Shown: positions 11,358 to 24,070 of the stretch, piece by piece
Layout of the letters: every line of letters begins with the position of its first letter
Numbering within the stretch: the stretch's first letter is position 1
Source: Spinacia oleracea
Taxonomy: Eukaryota; Streptophyta; Magnoliopsida; Caryophyllales; Amaranthaceae
Reading direction: 5' to 3'
DNA length: 64,000 nucleotides
NCBI RefSeq assembly: GCF_020520425.1
Contig: NC_079491.1
Location: forward strand, 4,513,143 to 4,577,142
Made by a program: the position numbers and the translations under genes
The notes under the pieces: generated by a model
Told to the model about the DNA's origin: nothing
Database searches by the model: none
Seen by the model: only the letters and a program-made list of their open reading frames with translations

Positions 11358-14300
11358 ATGGTGTTTCAGAGTATAAGGCTTCCATTCACAAACTACTCTT
11401 CTTGTCGAACTGCTCATCGTTCTGCTCTTTTCTTCTTCGATAACCACACCGCCTCGTCTTCTTCGGGTAATCATTTTCTTCCTTTTTTTTTCCAACTGGT
11501 TTCGTGCTTAATTCTATCTGGAATTTCATTTTCTGTCCAAAATAATTATGGGTTTTTTACAAATTGGTTCTTTTTAGTCATAATCATCTGGGTTTTTCTA
11601 ATTGGGATAATTTTGTTATGAATTGCATCATCATTGTATAATCATTTTTTTGTGGCCCTTTTTTGTTTAGTCCAAATTAACTTGTCAGTCAATTTGGTAA
11701 TTTCTGCTGTAATATTGTCAGATTATTAACCTATAATCGTAGAGTTAGTAGAAGTAATTGTTATTTTTGGTGTTAATCATGGAGTTAAAGTTAACCTTTT
11801 GTCTTCCTGACTTTTTCTGGGTGATGTGAATTGGCAGCAGTGAGGTGGTTCAGAGGTAATCAGCATTTCTCCATCAGAAATTTTTCTGCAAAGTCAGCCA
11901 AGTTCTATCCTTCAAAGAAGTAAGTTTTCGGGTGCTTAAAGATTTGAAACAGAAATACAGGAGAAATTGCTATTGTGTCAATATTTTAATTGGGGTTTTC
12001 AATTCTTCCTCTTGTTAATTTATCTCAATGATATGGATTTGTTGTCTTAAATCGAATCTGGAAAGAATTGCCTGAGCACAATGAAAATGTTACTGGGGAT
12101 ATTGCGAAGCATGGATACTACTAGTGACTTGAACTAGTTCTGATTTTCGATTTTTTGTTTCAATGTCTCAGTAGATGTGCTATTTATTTGTTAATGTTTT
12201 GCAGTTTATATGAGTATTTATTAGTAGAGAACACGGAGAACGTAAATGGTTGGATTTCATTTCACCGACGTGTTGCTGTGAAAGGGGAATGGTTTCTGGA
12301 TTCGTAGTTAGAGTACATCGCTGTTTGAATTGTGTACCTCTAGTAGTATTTGTACAGATATGGTGATCTACTGATCTGCACCAGTGTTACCTAATTCTTT
12401 AATCACCCCACGAACCGAAAAGGTGAATTATAACATGAAAGTGGTACAATTTTGGACTAATTTAGCAAACTAGGTAGTGAATTGCGAACCCGTACCCAAT
12501 CTCATACTAGCGAATCAGGTAACAGTGATCTGCACAAGTAGTTCAGGTTCTAAAATCCAGCTTTGTAGGTGAAAAAATGATACTCCCTAAAAGATTGCCC
12601 CTTATACTATAAATGGATGTCCTTGTTTGTTTGCCCCATACCTTAAATGGTAAAATTTCCCTCTTGTTTTCTCTCTATCTCTCTCCTCATGGGCCCACAC
12701 TACCAACCCATGTACATATTTTACACCCAATTCTTAATTAAGTGATTTTTGACTATGGAGCAATCTTTTAGGGACGGAGGGAGTAGTCCACAAGACAGTA
12801 GGGGAATAAACTTTTGATTCTATCCATCTGGTGGTTGCTTATAAGGCTGTTAGGAATCATCAGTTTCCTATGAACCATGGATTTTACATTCGTATCTTCC
12901 ACTCTTCTAGACTGCTTAATCTTCTTTTCAAGTTCTGTTAAATTGGTGACTTTTGCCTTCAGTATGTTTTTTAATAACCTTTTCTTAATTTTCTTGTTAA
13001 TTGACATTGGTGCTTGACTGCTTGTTCAAAGATCACCTAGAGTAAGATAGAATGTCAGCTCCATTCTTTAATTTAGCAGCGATAATTACCCTGGTCTTTT
13101 GGGTCTCTTTTGTCTTGTTGACTCTCATAGTGTTTTGATATTGACACTCATAGGAAAAAGAGACTGGACGAGGTGTGCCTGGAGAGGTATCAGCAATATA
13201 GCCGAACTTTCATACAGTCATGGATAATACAAGGTAAGAACTAAGAAGTGCCCCAGTAAGGACTCTATCATTTTAGATACACTGTGTTACGATTTACGAA
13301 TCTTAGTGGGGACAATACAAATGCAACATTCAACTATTCAAGTACCTGATGTTCACGTGAAAGTCCTGTGTTCAAAACTTCATTCTGTTTGGTCCGTCCC
13401 TGAAGTTTCTCTCTTCAGAATATCTAAAAGATTCCTGTTGGGCCATGGTGATTAGTTTTTGTCTCGAAAATTGCAAGTTTATTCAGCCATTCGTTGCAGT
13501 TTTCTGTCCCTCCACTTTATGGTAACCAGTCTCAGAATTTGAGAATGTATCGAGTTATGTCACTTGCTTATTCGACATGCATTATCAGTGGAGTTCGGAA
13601 CTGTAGATTTTCTGTTTGTCATCGTATTAGTCGGGTCAGTCAAATACGAAGTGTATTAGAAGATATAACACCTCTCAAAGTATTTTACTGACAGAATAAC
13701 TTTTGAAAGTTGTTAATTTCTGAGTATTTTACTGCAGAACATAATATATAGTCAAAATGACCTTATAAAAAAGTTCTTTCAAAATGTGTTTGTGGTTGCT
13801 AAACTATTGTGAAGCACACTAGCACCAACGGCTTATTGGTTATTGAGTTGTGCAGAGTCATGGTTCTGAATGTGAATCTAATACAACAGAGTGCATGCAA
13901 CTGATATACTCCACATAAAACAAACTTTATTATCTATTGAAAGCATCAAAGTTTGAAAATTTGCTGAAGCATGAAAATGGATTTCTTTGTTTCCTCTCCT
14001 ATTGCAGGGAAAGTGTTTGTGAATGGTAAAGTGGTGAATAAAGCTGGGACACCTGTCCCAAATGAAGCTGTTGTGGAGATTAATGCAGAAATTCCTAAAT
14101 ATGTATGTAGGTGATTACTCTGAGATAAAACCCTATTGCATATGATCTTGCGAAATTCATGCACATTGTGATGTGAAACTCCTTGTATGCTGATATCTGT
14201 TTCAGAGCAGGATACAAGTTGGAGGCAGCTATTGAGCAGCTAGAAATCGATGTTACAGGGAAAGTTGCTCTCGACTCTGGATTGTCAACTGGAGGTTTTA

Positions 14301-16168
14301 CTGATTGCCTGCTCCAACATGGTGCTGCTTATGTATATGGAGTTGATGTAGGCTACGGGCAGGTATCTATATAAAACTCTTGAGCCTACATAAATCTTGA
14401 AATTTAAACACACCCCTTTGAAGTATAAGACTTAAGGGCTGTACAAATGGGACTGGGATTAGATTGTCATGATTCCAATGCACTTGATTGCTTGCCACTG
14501 GGAAAAAAGGAATACACTTAAGTTGACTTTGACATTTGTTCCGTAATTTTTAAAGAAATTTGGGATTTGTTAAAAGAATAATATTACTGGGAGGATCCTT
14601 GTGTCACCTATAATCAGATTATTCACAAGTTTATTGGCTTGATGAATTAACATATCGCGATATCCATCAGGTGGCAGATAAAATTCGTCTTGACGAACGA
14701 GTCAGTGTTATTGAGCGGACAAACTTAAGATATCTTACCGGGCTTCCGAAACAAGTTGATTTGGTGACTTTAGACCTCTCATTTATTTCCATAATCACAG
14801 TAAGTTGAAGCAAAATTTACTTGTTCAAATGTTTTTAACAGTTCACTTTTGATCATTGAAGCTGTTTTATCTTTTAATGAACTCGTATTCTGGCATAGTG
14901 ATATCTTTAGTGTTGTCCTTATATTGTTATAGGTGATGCCTGCTGTAGTTAAGGCAATGAAGGAGCAGTCCACTTTAATTACCCTTGTGAAACCTCAGTT
15001 TGAAGCAAGGAGATCCCAGGTAACACCTTCTTTTGCTGTCTGTTAATTCTTAATCTTCATCTTGTTTGCCATTTGGTAGCAAAGTTAGTAGGTCACTAGA
15101 TTTGTTTGGAAAAAACAATTTCACGCATTATTTGTTTTATTACTTATAGAAACCTGAGCTCACATGATCCGTGATCCAAATTGGAAAAAACAATTTCACG
15201 CATAGGGTGGCCGTACACTATAAACTTTTTGAAATAATGGGGGAAAAAGTAAGTAGAGATAAAAAGAAAAGCAAAAGAAGTAAAAATGACCAAATAAAAT
15301 CGCTGTTGATGGAAATCGAACCTGGGACTTGCATTTTTTAGTTAGGTGTTTATGAAAGCAAGGAAAAACCAACTCAGCCACCCATGCTTGATTGTGTTTA
15401 ATACAGAAGAATGGTATATATCCAAAATAACAACCCCACCCCTCCTCCCCCGTCTCGAACCAAATTATGAAGTAGCATTATCACTTTAGCTAAATTTGGT
15501 TTCCCAAGTTCAACAGTCAAGCAGCCATGGATCATGTGCGAGTGTGTGAAAGAGAAAGATAAAGAGTTTGAGTTTTGAGTTTGTTTTGGGTGGTAATATT
15601 TGTCTCAGTTGATTGGAAATGTTGCGGAAGAGGTGAGTTAACTTATTCATTTGGTTTCTTGTTGCAGGTGGGAAGTGGTGGAATTGTCAGAGATCCAGAG
15701 GTCCATAAAGAGGTAACTTTTGATTCTTGAAAAAGGGTTATGAACTTTTTCGCCTCTCCCTCCCAAAGCTTTAAGAAAATACATGAATTTCAAGATATAA
15801 CTTTTATATGTCATTGATTTGTTGGAAACGGATACTGCTTGGAAAGGCTACGAATTGTAGAACAGCCTTACTTTATACAATCGGATACTTTTAGTAGTTT
15901 TTGAATGGTTTTGAGTATGTCCTTTGTATAATTTGCTTTCTTTGCTGTTATTCAGAAGATATCTAGCCTTTTTTTGTTGATCTGCAAAGTCTGTAACTGA
16001 TTTCTTGGTTGAATGGGCTTCATGCTGCAGGTTTTAGAGAGAATCATGAATGGGGTGCAAAGTTTTGGGTTCCAAAGCAAAGGATGGATAGAGTCCCCTT
16101 TAAAAGGTGCTGAGGGTAATACAGAGTTCTTGGTTTGCTTTGAAAGAACAGCTGAAAAAGCTGTTTAG
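11358..16168 (+). CDS. S4-FtsJ (TlyA/hemolysin A-like) rRNA methyltransferase
   Basis: Nine exons give 309 codons: 11358-11466, 11838-11919, 13154-13233, 14008-14110, 14206-14362, 14671-14799, 14933-15019, 15668-15712, 16031-16168. Residues 1-60 form a Ser/Arg-rich organelle leader. An S4 RNA-binding domain ([23 protein letters not shown]) spans about 64-107. Then RAGYKLE (K129, the family catalytic Lys), motif [13 protein letters not shown] (147-158), LDLSF (D212), and LVKPQFE (K240), followed by [11 protein letters not shown]. Bacterial TlyA methylates 2'-O of 16S and 23S rRNA. By analogy this should act on organelle rRNA, but the target is not shown here. It resembles the protein I recall as Arabidopsis AT3G25470. 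An in-frame ATG lies at 11091, but the 5' part is unlike a protein and the 11358 start gives a normal transit peptide. Exon 2 begins at a GCAGCAG double acceptor, which adds or drops one codon. Confidence 0.93.
12581..12785. mobile_element. Stowaway (Tc1/mariner) MITE
   Basis: Ends TACTCCCTAAAAGATTGC and GCAATCTTTTAGGGACGGAG(GGAGTA) are inverted copies, except for a short gap in the left one. They begin and end with TA. The element lies in intron 2 of the methyltransferase gene. Confidence 0.75.
15290..15392 (-). mobile_element. tRNA-derived SINE fragment
   Basis: Read on minus, it has a polymerase III box-A-like TGGCTGAGTTGGTTTTTCC and about 50 nt later a box B AGGTTCGATTTCC, with an oligo-A-like stretch beyond. 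It lies in methyltransferase intron 7. It is unlikely to be a true tRNA, because no 7-bp acceptor stem flanks it. A 23-bp direct repeat (starting TTGGAAAAAACAATTTCACG) lies at about 15106 and 15181, upstream of it. Confidence 0.5.
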
Positions 16169-17674
16169 ATGTGTATCATTTACAGAAGCAACGCACCATG
16201 CAATAATATCTGATATGCTGTTCGTGAAAGGAAATGACACTATTGGAAATGAATAGTAATATAGTATGCTGACAACGAAACAAGGAGCTAAGAAATGAAC
16301 ATCTTCTTCTCCAATTTCACTGCAATGGTGAACGCTAAGCAATACTAGGAATTGGTCTGGAATTGTTTACTCTGTGATGATTTATGCTTATACTCTGTAT
16401 TAAGGAGGGAATGAAGATATTACAGAGTATTTTGGTATTAACTGTCATAGAGAACACGAAAAAATCATATTACAATTTTTTTAATAGTAGAATTATGAAG
16501 TACAAATTACATTTCCCCTTATATTCTGAAACTTCAAGCCACACTTGATGTAGATGTACTGTTGCAAACTTTATCTCAACAAGTTAGGTTAATCTGTTGT
16601 TATTTTCTTTTCTGATTACAGGAGTTACAGGACAGCTTGATATCTTATTTTCTACTCTCATTTTTCCAGCCAATTAAAGTTTAAAAGAAATTGATCACAA
16701 GTACGTAGTACTTTGGATAATCACTTGAGTTTGAACCCTCTTCGTTAAGTTTAGTACATATTTTGGGACATGACTTGTTATTTAGGGATAAAAGGAGATT
16801 TTATTTATAGTTGGTGATTAAATATCAATGATCTTAGTTTTTTATCAATTTGATAACAAAAATGTAGCCTTGTTTCAATGATCTTACTGCCTTTATAGGG
16901 TAGAGGCAGTAATGAACTACCAAAGACACCTTTACTAGACACTACAAGTGATTTGTGTAAAAGAATCTAGAAACTGATTGTGCCACACCACCTGGTGTGT
17001 AGAGCACGGAAAACTGTCTCACAGAGTCACAGTAGGTGTACCAAAATCATTTCCCAAAAAATTTGTTCCAACGATATGGGCTCCTTCAATATCACTTGGG
17101 AAAAGAATAAAACCGGTAATGAGTTGGTATTACAACTCGTTTGCAGTTTTCAGTTTTTGATTTTTTTGTTTTGTAAGTCATGTGATTAGATTGAATCATG
17201 AACTACAAATTAATCTTACTTATAGTAATTATGTTAATTTTGAACACTGACAGCAAAAAACTGGAAATTACTTTTTGTGGTTTTCATATTTTGGTTTTTA
17301 ATTTTGTAAAAAAACTGAAAACCAAAAGGGATACCGAACGGACCCAAGAAACCCCCACTAGACAGCAATCATAAACAAGGGCTCTCCGAAATTAGCGGGG
17401 GCAAGGCAACAAGAGACTGAACTTTGTATAATCACTTCATTTTTCAGCCAAAGTAGCAACAAAAAACTTAAGCTTGCACAAATGACAATCCAAAAATCAA
17501 TAATGCCATCAGATTTCCTACAAAACCCATTATGACAGAGGAGGGCAGGTTGGAAAAACATACAGGAATCATTGCATCAGAAACCAGAACACATTTCAGC
17601 ACCTCTAACAGTCACTCCATTCGCTTTCTCCAGATCGGATGCGGGAACGGGTCGGGTTATGAAAGTGAGAAGAA
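16169..17674. other. Convergent intergenic region
   Basis: The 1.5-kb spacer between the 3' ends of the methyltransferase (plus) and ATG10 (minus) genes. It should hold both 3' UTRs. Nothing else was recognised; the open frames here are short and unsupported. Confidence 0.5.
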
Positions 17675-20600
17675 CTAGTTGTGTTGTAGAACTGCCATCT
17701 GAAGGGGCATCCTAAGACCAACAACCTGGCTCACAACTGAGAGCCATGCTATGAAAAAACATTCTGCTTCAACTTTATCTTCATCTTCAGATAGACAAGT
17801 ATTACTCATGAGTAGCTTCATCAATTCGTTCGTTCCACATGGATGTAATGTGTACCATGGTCTATTCAAATACGGATGCTCCTGTAGTTTATGAAATTAC
17901 CAAACAATTACTGCAACCCCGTCAAGAGAAATCTGAAACATGCTAATGCACAAATGTAATTCTTCGTTTTGAACAACTACAACCAGGTGACTGGAAAATA
18001 ATGTCTATTTTTATCCTTTCAAAAGTTAGAAAAAAAAAAGTTCAGCTTCAAAAAAATTGCAGTATTTTTCAAAATTGCACCAATGAAACACTGTGTGAAA
18101 GAAATAAAAAGATATGATAGGAGCACGAGCACATGCTTGAAACATTTAGGACGAGATATAAAACACAAAATTCTACAAGAGACATTTTATTTCAGTTTGT
18201 CAAGTTTCTCTCTGCTGTTCCAGTGATTGTTCTAAAGTATTTATTTGAACAAAATTTTCAATAGTTAATATGGTCATAAATTTTTCTAGTCACATACTAT
18301 CCATTCGAGGAGAGGACGGGGAAGTGCCTACTAGCTTCACTTCAGTCAAAGGACATGCATAGAAATTTACTACTGATTTTGTGTGTGGGTGTGTGTGTGA
18401 GTGTAACAGCCTCAAAAGTTCTTTAAAAAAAACCTTCCTCAAAAGATTTGACTATGCTGTGGAATACACCAGCTGTTATTACCACTTACCATAAATGAGT
18501 AAACAACCAAGCATTCGTACAACAAAAAAGTGGGTATGTGGATGTGCAGGGAGGTGGGCACTATCCTTGGAGCCTTAAGTATTTTGAAGGGTTAACACTT
18601 AACAAGGGTCTTTCAACTATCTTATTGAAAGTGGTTAATCACTTTCTTCCTGACATGATACATGGTGTGACCGTGTGGGTGTATCCTCTTTCTATTGTCT
18701 TCCCAATCCCAACTTTCTAGATCTCTGCAATTCAAGATAGATGAGCTACTGGATGACTAACTTGATTGCTGTTTTGTTTCAACATTCATTAGAATCACTT
18801 AACATTACCTGACAAATGTTCTCATGCTTATTGACACGGCATTAAACCGTAAACAAGTGAAGTGGTAATATAACATGAAAACATTCAGCACATAAGATAA
18901 TAAAAGTATGTACTTCTTAATTTCGTATTACAGAATACTTCTGTACAAAGATCTTGCAGAGTTGCATCATAATCACAGTGTTGGTGTGTTTACTACGTAT
19001 CAAATACAACAGTAAGGGATCAGCGAAGGCAAATTGAAAGAAAAAAAGTTACCTGTTGAGTTATAAATGTCCACTTTGATTCAGTAAGCACCTCAACAGA
19101 GCTGGGAGGAAGATCTCTTTCAATTTGATCCAACTTTAATGTTTGCCCATCTGCAGTTTAACAAACCATAGACTTTAAATGAAACATTTATACATCATGA
19201 AAAATCCATCTTTTGACACACTTGACTGGACTATGAAATATGCATCACTACAAAACAAGGTTTACAGCCAAGAAACACAAATTTCCTAGGTATTGTACCA
19301 CCTATTGACACATAGCATGACTACAGACACATCTATATTATTAAAGCGGAGTGGTGGAAAATGTGAAGGCTCCAAAACTTCAATCCCCATCTCTCATGTA
19401 CTGTTATTTAAGAAAATTGAAGCGACTAAAAAAACAAAAAACAAATCAGCAACATCTTCACGCACAATTAATTGAGAGACTTGGAAATAAGAATAAGGAA
19501 ACATTACATATTTTACTCGTTGAAATCGAATTACAGAAAGTTAACATCGTCATTAAGAGATTTTTTATACGTTTTATAAGAACCTGTGCAATAACACGGC
19601 CACATAGTAGTACCTGAATTATAACCGCGGAAATATAACACTGGAATCCTGTAGGAACTACTGTATACTATATGGAAGTCATAGTAATGCACTTGCTGAG
19701 CTGCCTGCTGAACCTTAAAAACAGAAGCAAATGAAAAGAATTCTCAATTGTCATATCAAAATTCATGCAAGAATTTCCATAACCTAATTAAGTTTCTTAC
19801 ATTAAGGACATAGGAGCATGTTAATGAAGCAATTTTATACCAGACTTGCAGGATCAGTACAATCTTCACTCTCTAAGCAGTTAAGCTCTTCCTCCATAAC
19901 AAGATCAGATGTTTCACCATCTATCTGTATAGAAATAAGAAATCAAAAACTAAACAAATAGCTGACATTTCCCACCATACATAAGAAGCAGACCTTATCA
20001 GACCTCAAAATGCACATCTTCTCCAATGATAGATATCCATCTACCTGCAATGGAACAGTTTAACTTATAAGCTCGAACCAAAAGCGAAAATGTGCATATG
20101 ATGTGAATCGAACACAATTAACTAAAAGGAACAGCACAAATTAACCAACAATATCTACTATCTGAATCACTAAAATAATTCTAAATCTCTAAATTTTGGT
20201 CTAAACAAACAGGAAAACAACATGATGAACCAAGAATCATTTAAATGAGGAACTTTATAAGAAAGTCATCAATTAACCAATATAATGGAGATAATTCATG
20301 GTTCATCATGGGGTATTAGGCAAGGGGACCCCCTTTCTCCCTATATTTTCATCATGTATATGGAGTGGCTTTCTAAGTAGATTCACCAAGAATGTGAGGA
20401 AAAGAATTGGACCCCTTTCACTTTGAATAGAGGCAATCTTTCCATATCCCACCTTCTTTTCGCGGATGATTTAGTTCTCTTTGGGGAAGCAAATTCTAAA
20501 ACGCTTGAGTCAATGCTTGATACTTTGGATATGTTTAGTTCGGCTTCGGGCCAAACCATAAATTTTTCAAAATCAAAGCTCATTTTCTCTCCCAATACTC

Positions 20601-23048
20601 CCCAACTAGATATTGATCTGTTTACCAGTAGGTTGGACTGACCCCGGAGTGAGGATTTGGGAATTTATTTGGGTTTTCCCCTCCAGCATAAGAAACCCAC
20701 TAGGACTCAGTTAGCTTGCTTTGTTGATAAGGTTCGAAGTCGCCTTGCTTCCTGGAAATCCTCCTACCTCTCCGAAGCAGGAAAACTTTGTTTAATTAAC
20801 TCAACCATCTCGGGCATTCCCACCTACTATATGCAATGTTTCCCCCTCCCCAAGAGTGTTATAGATGAGGTAAACTCCATAGCCAGTAACTTCTTATGGC
20901 AATCCTCTCCTACCAATAAGGGAATTCACCTAGTTTCATGGAACAAAGTTTGTCAACCAAAATGGAAGGGAGGATTGGGTGTGAGAGATCTTCGCATCAT
21001 AAATCATCTGCTTATCACTAAGTTGTGCTGGAGACTTGCTTCCTTCCCGTCTAATCTAGCGTCCCAAATTATTTCACAAAAGTATTTATACGCTAGAAGT
21101 GCTGCTTTCAGTTTAAGGAAAGGTTCTTATATATGGTGGGGTTTCAAAGACCCATGGGTCTAGTTCTCCAACTCTAGTAAATGGGCAGTGGGTAGAGGGG
21201 ACAAAATTTCTTTCTGGGAAGATAAGTGGGTGGGGGAGGTGACCCTTAGGAAATCCATCAATGGTCCCCTGCCTTTTATTGATCATGAGCTAACAGTTGG
21301 GAATTGCATTCACAATGGGCTTTGGACAATATTGGCTTCGATCTCCCAATCCAAATTTCGGGAAGTATTTTGTGTGTTCCAATCCCTTCTACTGACCTCC
21401 ATGATATGCCAATTTCTAAGTTTGCAAAAAATGACAAATTTGTTTTAAAAAAGGCTTATAATGAATATTTTCCATCAGATGATGAGAATGTTAAAAACAT
21501 GAACTTGATTTGGAAATGTTCCACTCTTCCCAAGCTAAGGTTTTTTATATGGCAAGTGTGGCATGATTTGTTTCCCTCTAGAGCTCTGTTAGCCCGTAGG
21601 GGTATGGGGCTGTCCAGTTCGTGCCCTTTCTGCCCTCATGAGAGTGAAAGTGTAGCCCATATTTTGAAAGAGTGTGTGAGAGCAAGGGGGGTTTGGGAGT
21701 TGGTAGACCGGGTAGATACCCATAACCATCTAAGGCCCTGTTCTGTTCGACTTATTTTGACTTATTTCAGACAAAATAAGTTCAGATAAGTTCAGTTAAG
21801 TTCAGATAAGTTTAGATAATATAAGTTCAGCAAAAATAAGTTTTTTTCAGACATTTTCACACACAAATAAGTTTATTTAAGACAAAATAAGTTTTTTTCA
21901 TATAAAATAAGTTCAGATAAGTTCAGATAATATAAGCTCAGTCAAAATAAGTCCAATAGAACGGAGCCTAAACACTCAAAGTTGACTGAAGCATAACCTG
22001 CAATTGTCCACTACATGGCATATGAATGAGTGGGAGGTGGCTTTCCCCTTGGTCATCTGGTTTATATGGAAAAGGCGCAACCTAATGGGTCTTTTCAAGA
22101 GAGAATATGAAACCGAAAGAATGCCTAAAAAGAGCAGCCTTTGCCATTGGTGAGTTCACTTCTGTAACCCAAACAAACCACTCTTCCTCCCTAAACCAAA
22201 ACAACCCACAACAGATCCCAATCCAGCCTTTGTCTCATGGAAGAACTTATGGCCATAAGACAAAGTATTCAAATAGCATTGCAGCAGGGATGGTCAAGGG
22301 TGACTGTTATTTCAGATTGTAAAGAAGCGGTGGTGAATGTGAACTCCTCTAATCAGTTGTCAGGAGGATCTATTAATCTTATATAGGATTGCAGATTTCA
22401 GAGATATATGATTAGTCGAACGGTATATGATGATGAATGTGGTACTGATGACTCAGCTCTCAGATTCGCGTCTTCGGTTCGAGGGTAGGCACACTAATGG
22501 TCTAGCAGATCAGATGGCACATAAGGCTAGAGATGAGTTGATGCAAATGGAGAATTTTGGATGTTAGTCTACAGAATTTCGATGAAAATGTACACTAAAC
22601 TAATAACTGTACTCTTGGTCTTTGACATAGTTTAATTCATGGTTCATAATTCCAATTTCGAGGAAATGAAAAACCAAATTACAAACTTCTATCCGGCAAT
22701 TCCCAGTAAGCAATTAGCAGTGACAATTCCCAGTAAGCAATTAGCAGAGACAAAGCCCAGTAAGCAATTAGCAGTGACAAATCATAAGATAGCAAATTCT
22801 CAGAATCAACAATCATGAAAACAATAATTAACAAGAAATTGAGAGGGCAATAAAATGACCTGGTGGAGATTAAGGAAATGTGGGTTTAGGCAAGAAACCC
22901 AAGACCAATTAGGGAGATCATGATCATGGGCAACGCAAACAGTCTTCCATTTCTCAGCAAAAGCAAGAGCTCCTTGTTGAAATTTGTCGGGTGAAATTGT
23001 GCCATCCCACTTTGATAAACCCACTTCCGATTTTTCAGAATTCATCAT
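17675..23048 (-). CDS. ATG10: ATG10, E2-like enzyme of ATG12 conjugation
   Basis: Six exons give 242 codons: 23048-22860, 20044-19994, 19924-19841, 19713-19614, 19150-19053, 17881-17675. All splice sites are GT..AG and all phases close. ATG10 accepts activated ATG12 from ATG7 and transfers it to ATG5, which is needed for autophagosome growth. Visible family blocks: WKTV...LPNWSWV near the N-terminus, GYLSLEKMC (exon 2), an acidic linker (exon 3), HYYDFHIVYSSSYRIPVLYF (exon 4), DGQTL (exon 5), then EHPYLNRPWYTLHPCGT, with the thioester cysteine expected at C189, and SVVSQVVGL near the end. Length agrees with Arabidopsis ATG10 (about 225 aa). Intron 1 is 2.8 kb because a LINE and a minisatellite sit in it, and a Helitron-like element abuts the exon 4 donor. 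Two Met codons begin the frame; I took the first. Identification is strong. Confidence 0.93.
19332..19610 (+). mobile_element. Short Helitron-like element at ATG10 splice donor
   Basis: Starts A|TCTATATTATTAAAGCGGAG. Ends with a hairpin CTGTGCAATAACACGG, then CCACATA and GTAG (a variant of CTAG), followed by host T. Length 279 bp. It lies in the ATG10 intron between exons 4 and 5, opposite to the gene. Its right end stops at the fourth base of the intron (donor GTAC...; exon 4 ends at 19614). Assignment rests on the terminal signals only. Confidence 0.5.
20307..22632 (+). mobile_element. 5'-truncated L1-type LINE in ATG10 intron 1
   Basis: Flanked by an exact 15-bp target-site duplication TAATTCATGGTTCAT (20292-20306 and 22633-22647). 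From left to right: the C-terminal half of a reverse transcriptase (IRQGDPLSPYIF, catalytic FADDLVLFGEA, INFSKSKLIF), then the LGFPLQHKKPTR and ASWKSSYLSEAGKL blocks, and a zf-RVT zinc-finger domain (PFCPHESESVAHILKEC). A piece resembling the start of a plant LINE RNase H domain (GDCYFRL, DCKEAVVNVN-like) follows. The N-terminal RT and endonuclease are missing. Several stops and frame changes break it (for example TAG after MEWLSK, and another after FKDPWV). A PIF-like MITE splits the 3' part. It is antisense to ATG10, and no poly(A) tail is seen. Confidence 0.88.
21734..21968. mobile_element. PIF/Harbinger-like MITE (family A, copy 2)
   Basis: Ends GGCCCTGTTCTGTTCGACTT and the inverse AGTCCAATAGAACGGAGCC, flanked by TAA on both sides (21731-21733 and 21969-21971). 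The interior is made of ATAAGTTCAGATAAG units. It is inserted into the LINE, so it is younger than it. Same family as 785-1048. Confidence 0.75.
22699..22779. repeat. 27-bp minisatellite, three copies
   Basis: Three head-to-tail 27-bp units containing CCCAGTAAGCAATTAGCAG, differing by a few bases. Located in ATG10 intron 1, about 80 bp from the exon 1 donor. Confidence 0.9.
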
Positions 23049-23539
23049 TTAGCCTGAAATTCAACAAAATTCCAGAAAATAATTGATTTTCACAGGTCAG
23101 ATAATTAGCCCAGTAATTGCACATATGCCCAGAATTTCAAGAATTATTAAGTGAAAACAGTGACGAATAGTTTGATGAATAGAAGCAATAAGAGAATTCC
23201 CTACTCTGGGAAATTCATTTTAACTATAATTTGGCAAGAAAATTTGCTGGTGTGAAGAATTTTGAAGTGATGGGGTTTTCATTACCAAAGACGAACAAAA
23301 AAAAAAAATGAAATATTTATCAAAAAAATAAATTCCCTTAAGCTATATGCTCTATTCAACTCTTTTTTTTAACGGATATTCAACTTATTTTAAGTTCGGA
23401 AGAAATAAGTATTTCTTAACATTTTTACTTATAAATAAGTTTATTGGCAACTTTTTTAATAATTGATAAGTACTCTATAATACTATGAAATTTTTGTGAG
23501 AAAATGTTATACTCAGTTCCTTTCAAAAAAACAAATTGT

Positions 23540-23745
23540 GAGAAAACACCTTGAGGCAGAATTTCGACCAAAAGTCATGCTTTTGTGCGTAGACTCACAC
23601 ATTTTCCCTCCTACTAAGTGCGTTGATTTCTATAGTAATTGTTAATAGTGTTATTAACGCACATGGTTGGAGGAAAAGAAGTGAGAACCAACACCTGAAA
23701 AGTTGATTTTTAGCCGAAATCTAACCTTAAGGTGTTTTTATTAAA
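23540..23745. mobile_element. Foldback MITE-like repeat
   Basis: AAAACACCTTGAGGCAGAATTTCG at left pairs imperfectly with CGAAATCTAACCTTAAGGTGTTTTTA at right, and the inner parts also fold (ACTAAGTGCGTTGATT with GTTATTAACGCACATG). No target duplication could be proven. Confidence 0.4.
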
Positions 23746-24070
23746 AGCTATTCATATTTAAGGTTCTCACAAAGGTTCCTAATACTATAGCAAACTCTTG
23801 ATATATTTTGATCCTTAATTAAGGAGATTAATTGGATGCCTTGCAAAGGCTAAAATGGTTGTTTGATAGATCATTAAAACGTTTTTTTTATGAAAAAATA
23901 ATTTTTGAATACCTTTTAATTTAACCTTTTGAGATTTAGTAGCGTGCTGTGCTGTCACGTGTTGACATTTTCCCGATGTTATGGCCCAACGCGTTTCATA
24001 TGAGGCAACTCCTATAAGCACATGTGCCTTTACTGATGCATATGTGATGCATATGTCTTATTACATGTTA

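Noticed and set aside
19246-19320. CACTACAAAACAAGG as a CACTA transposon end in ATG10 intron 4
   Set aside because: A single short match without an inverted partner or 3-bp duplication.
22699-22779. CRISPR-like regularly spaced repeats
   Set aside because: The 27-bp units are contiguous, without spacers, in a plant intron; a minisatellite.
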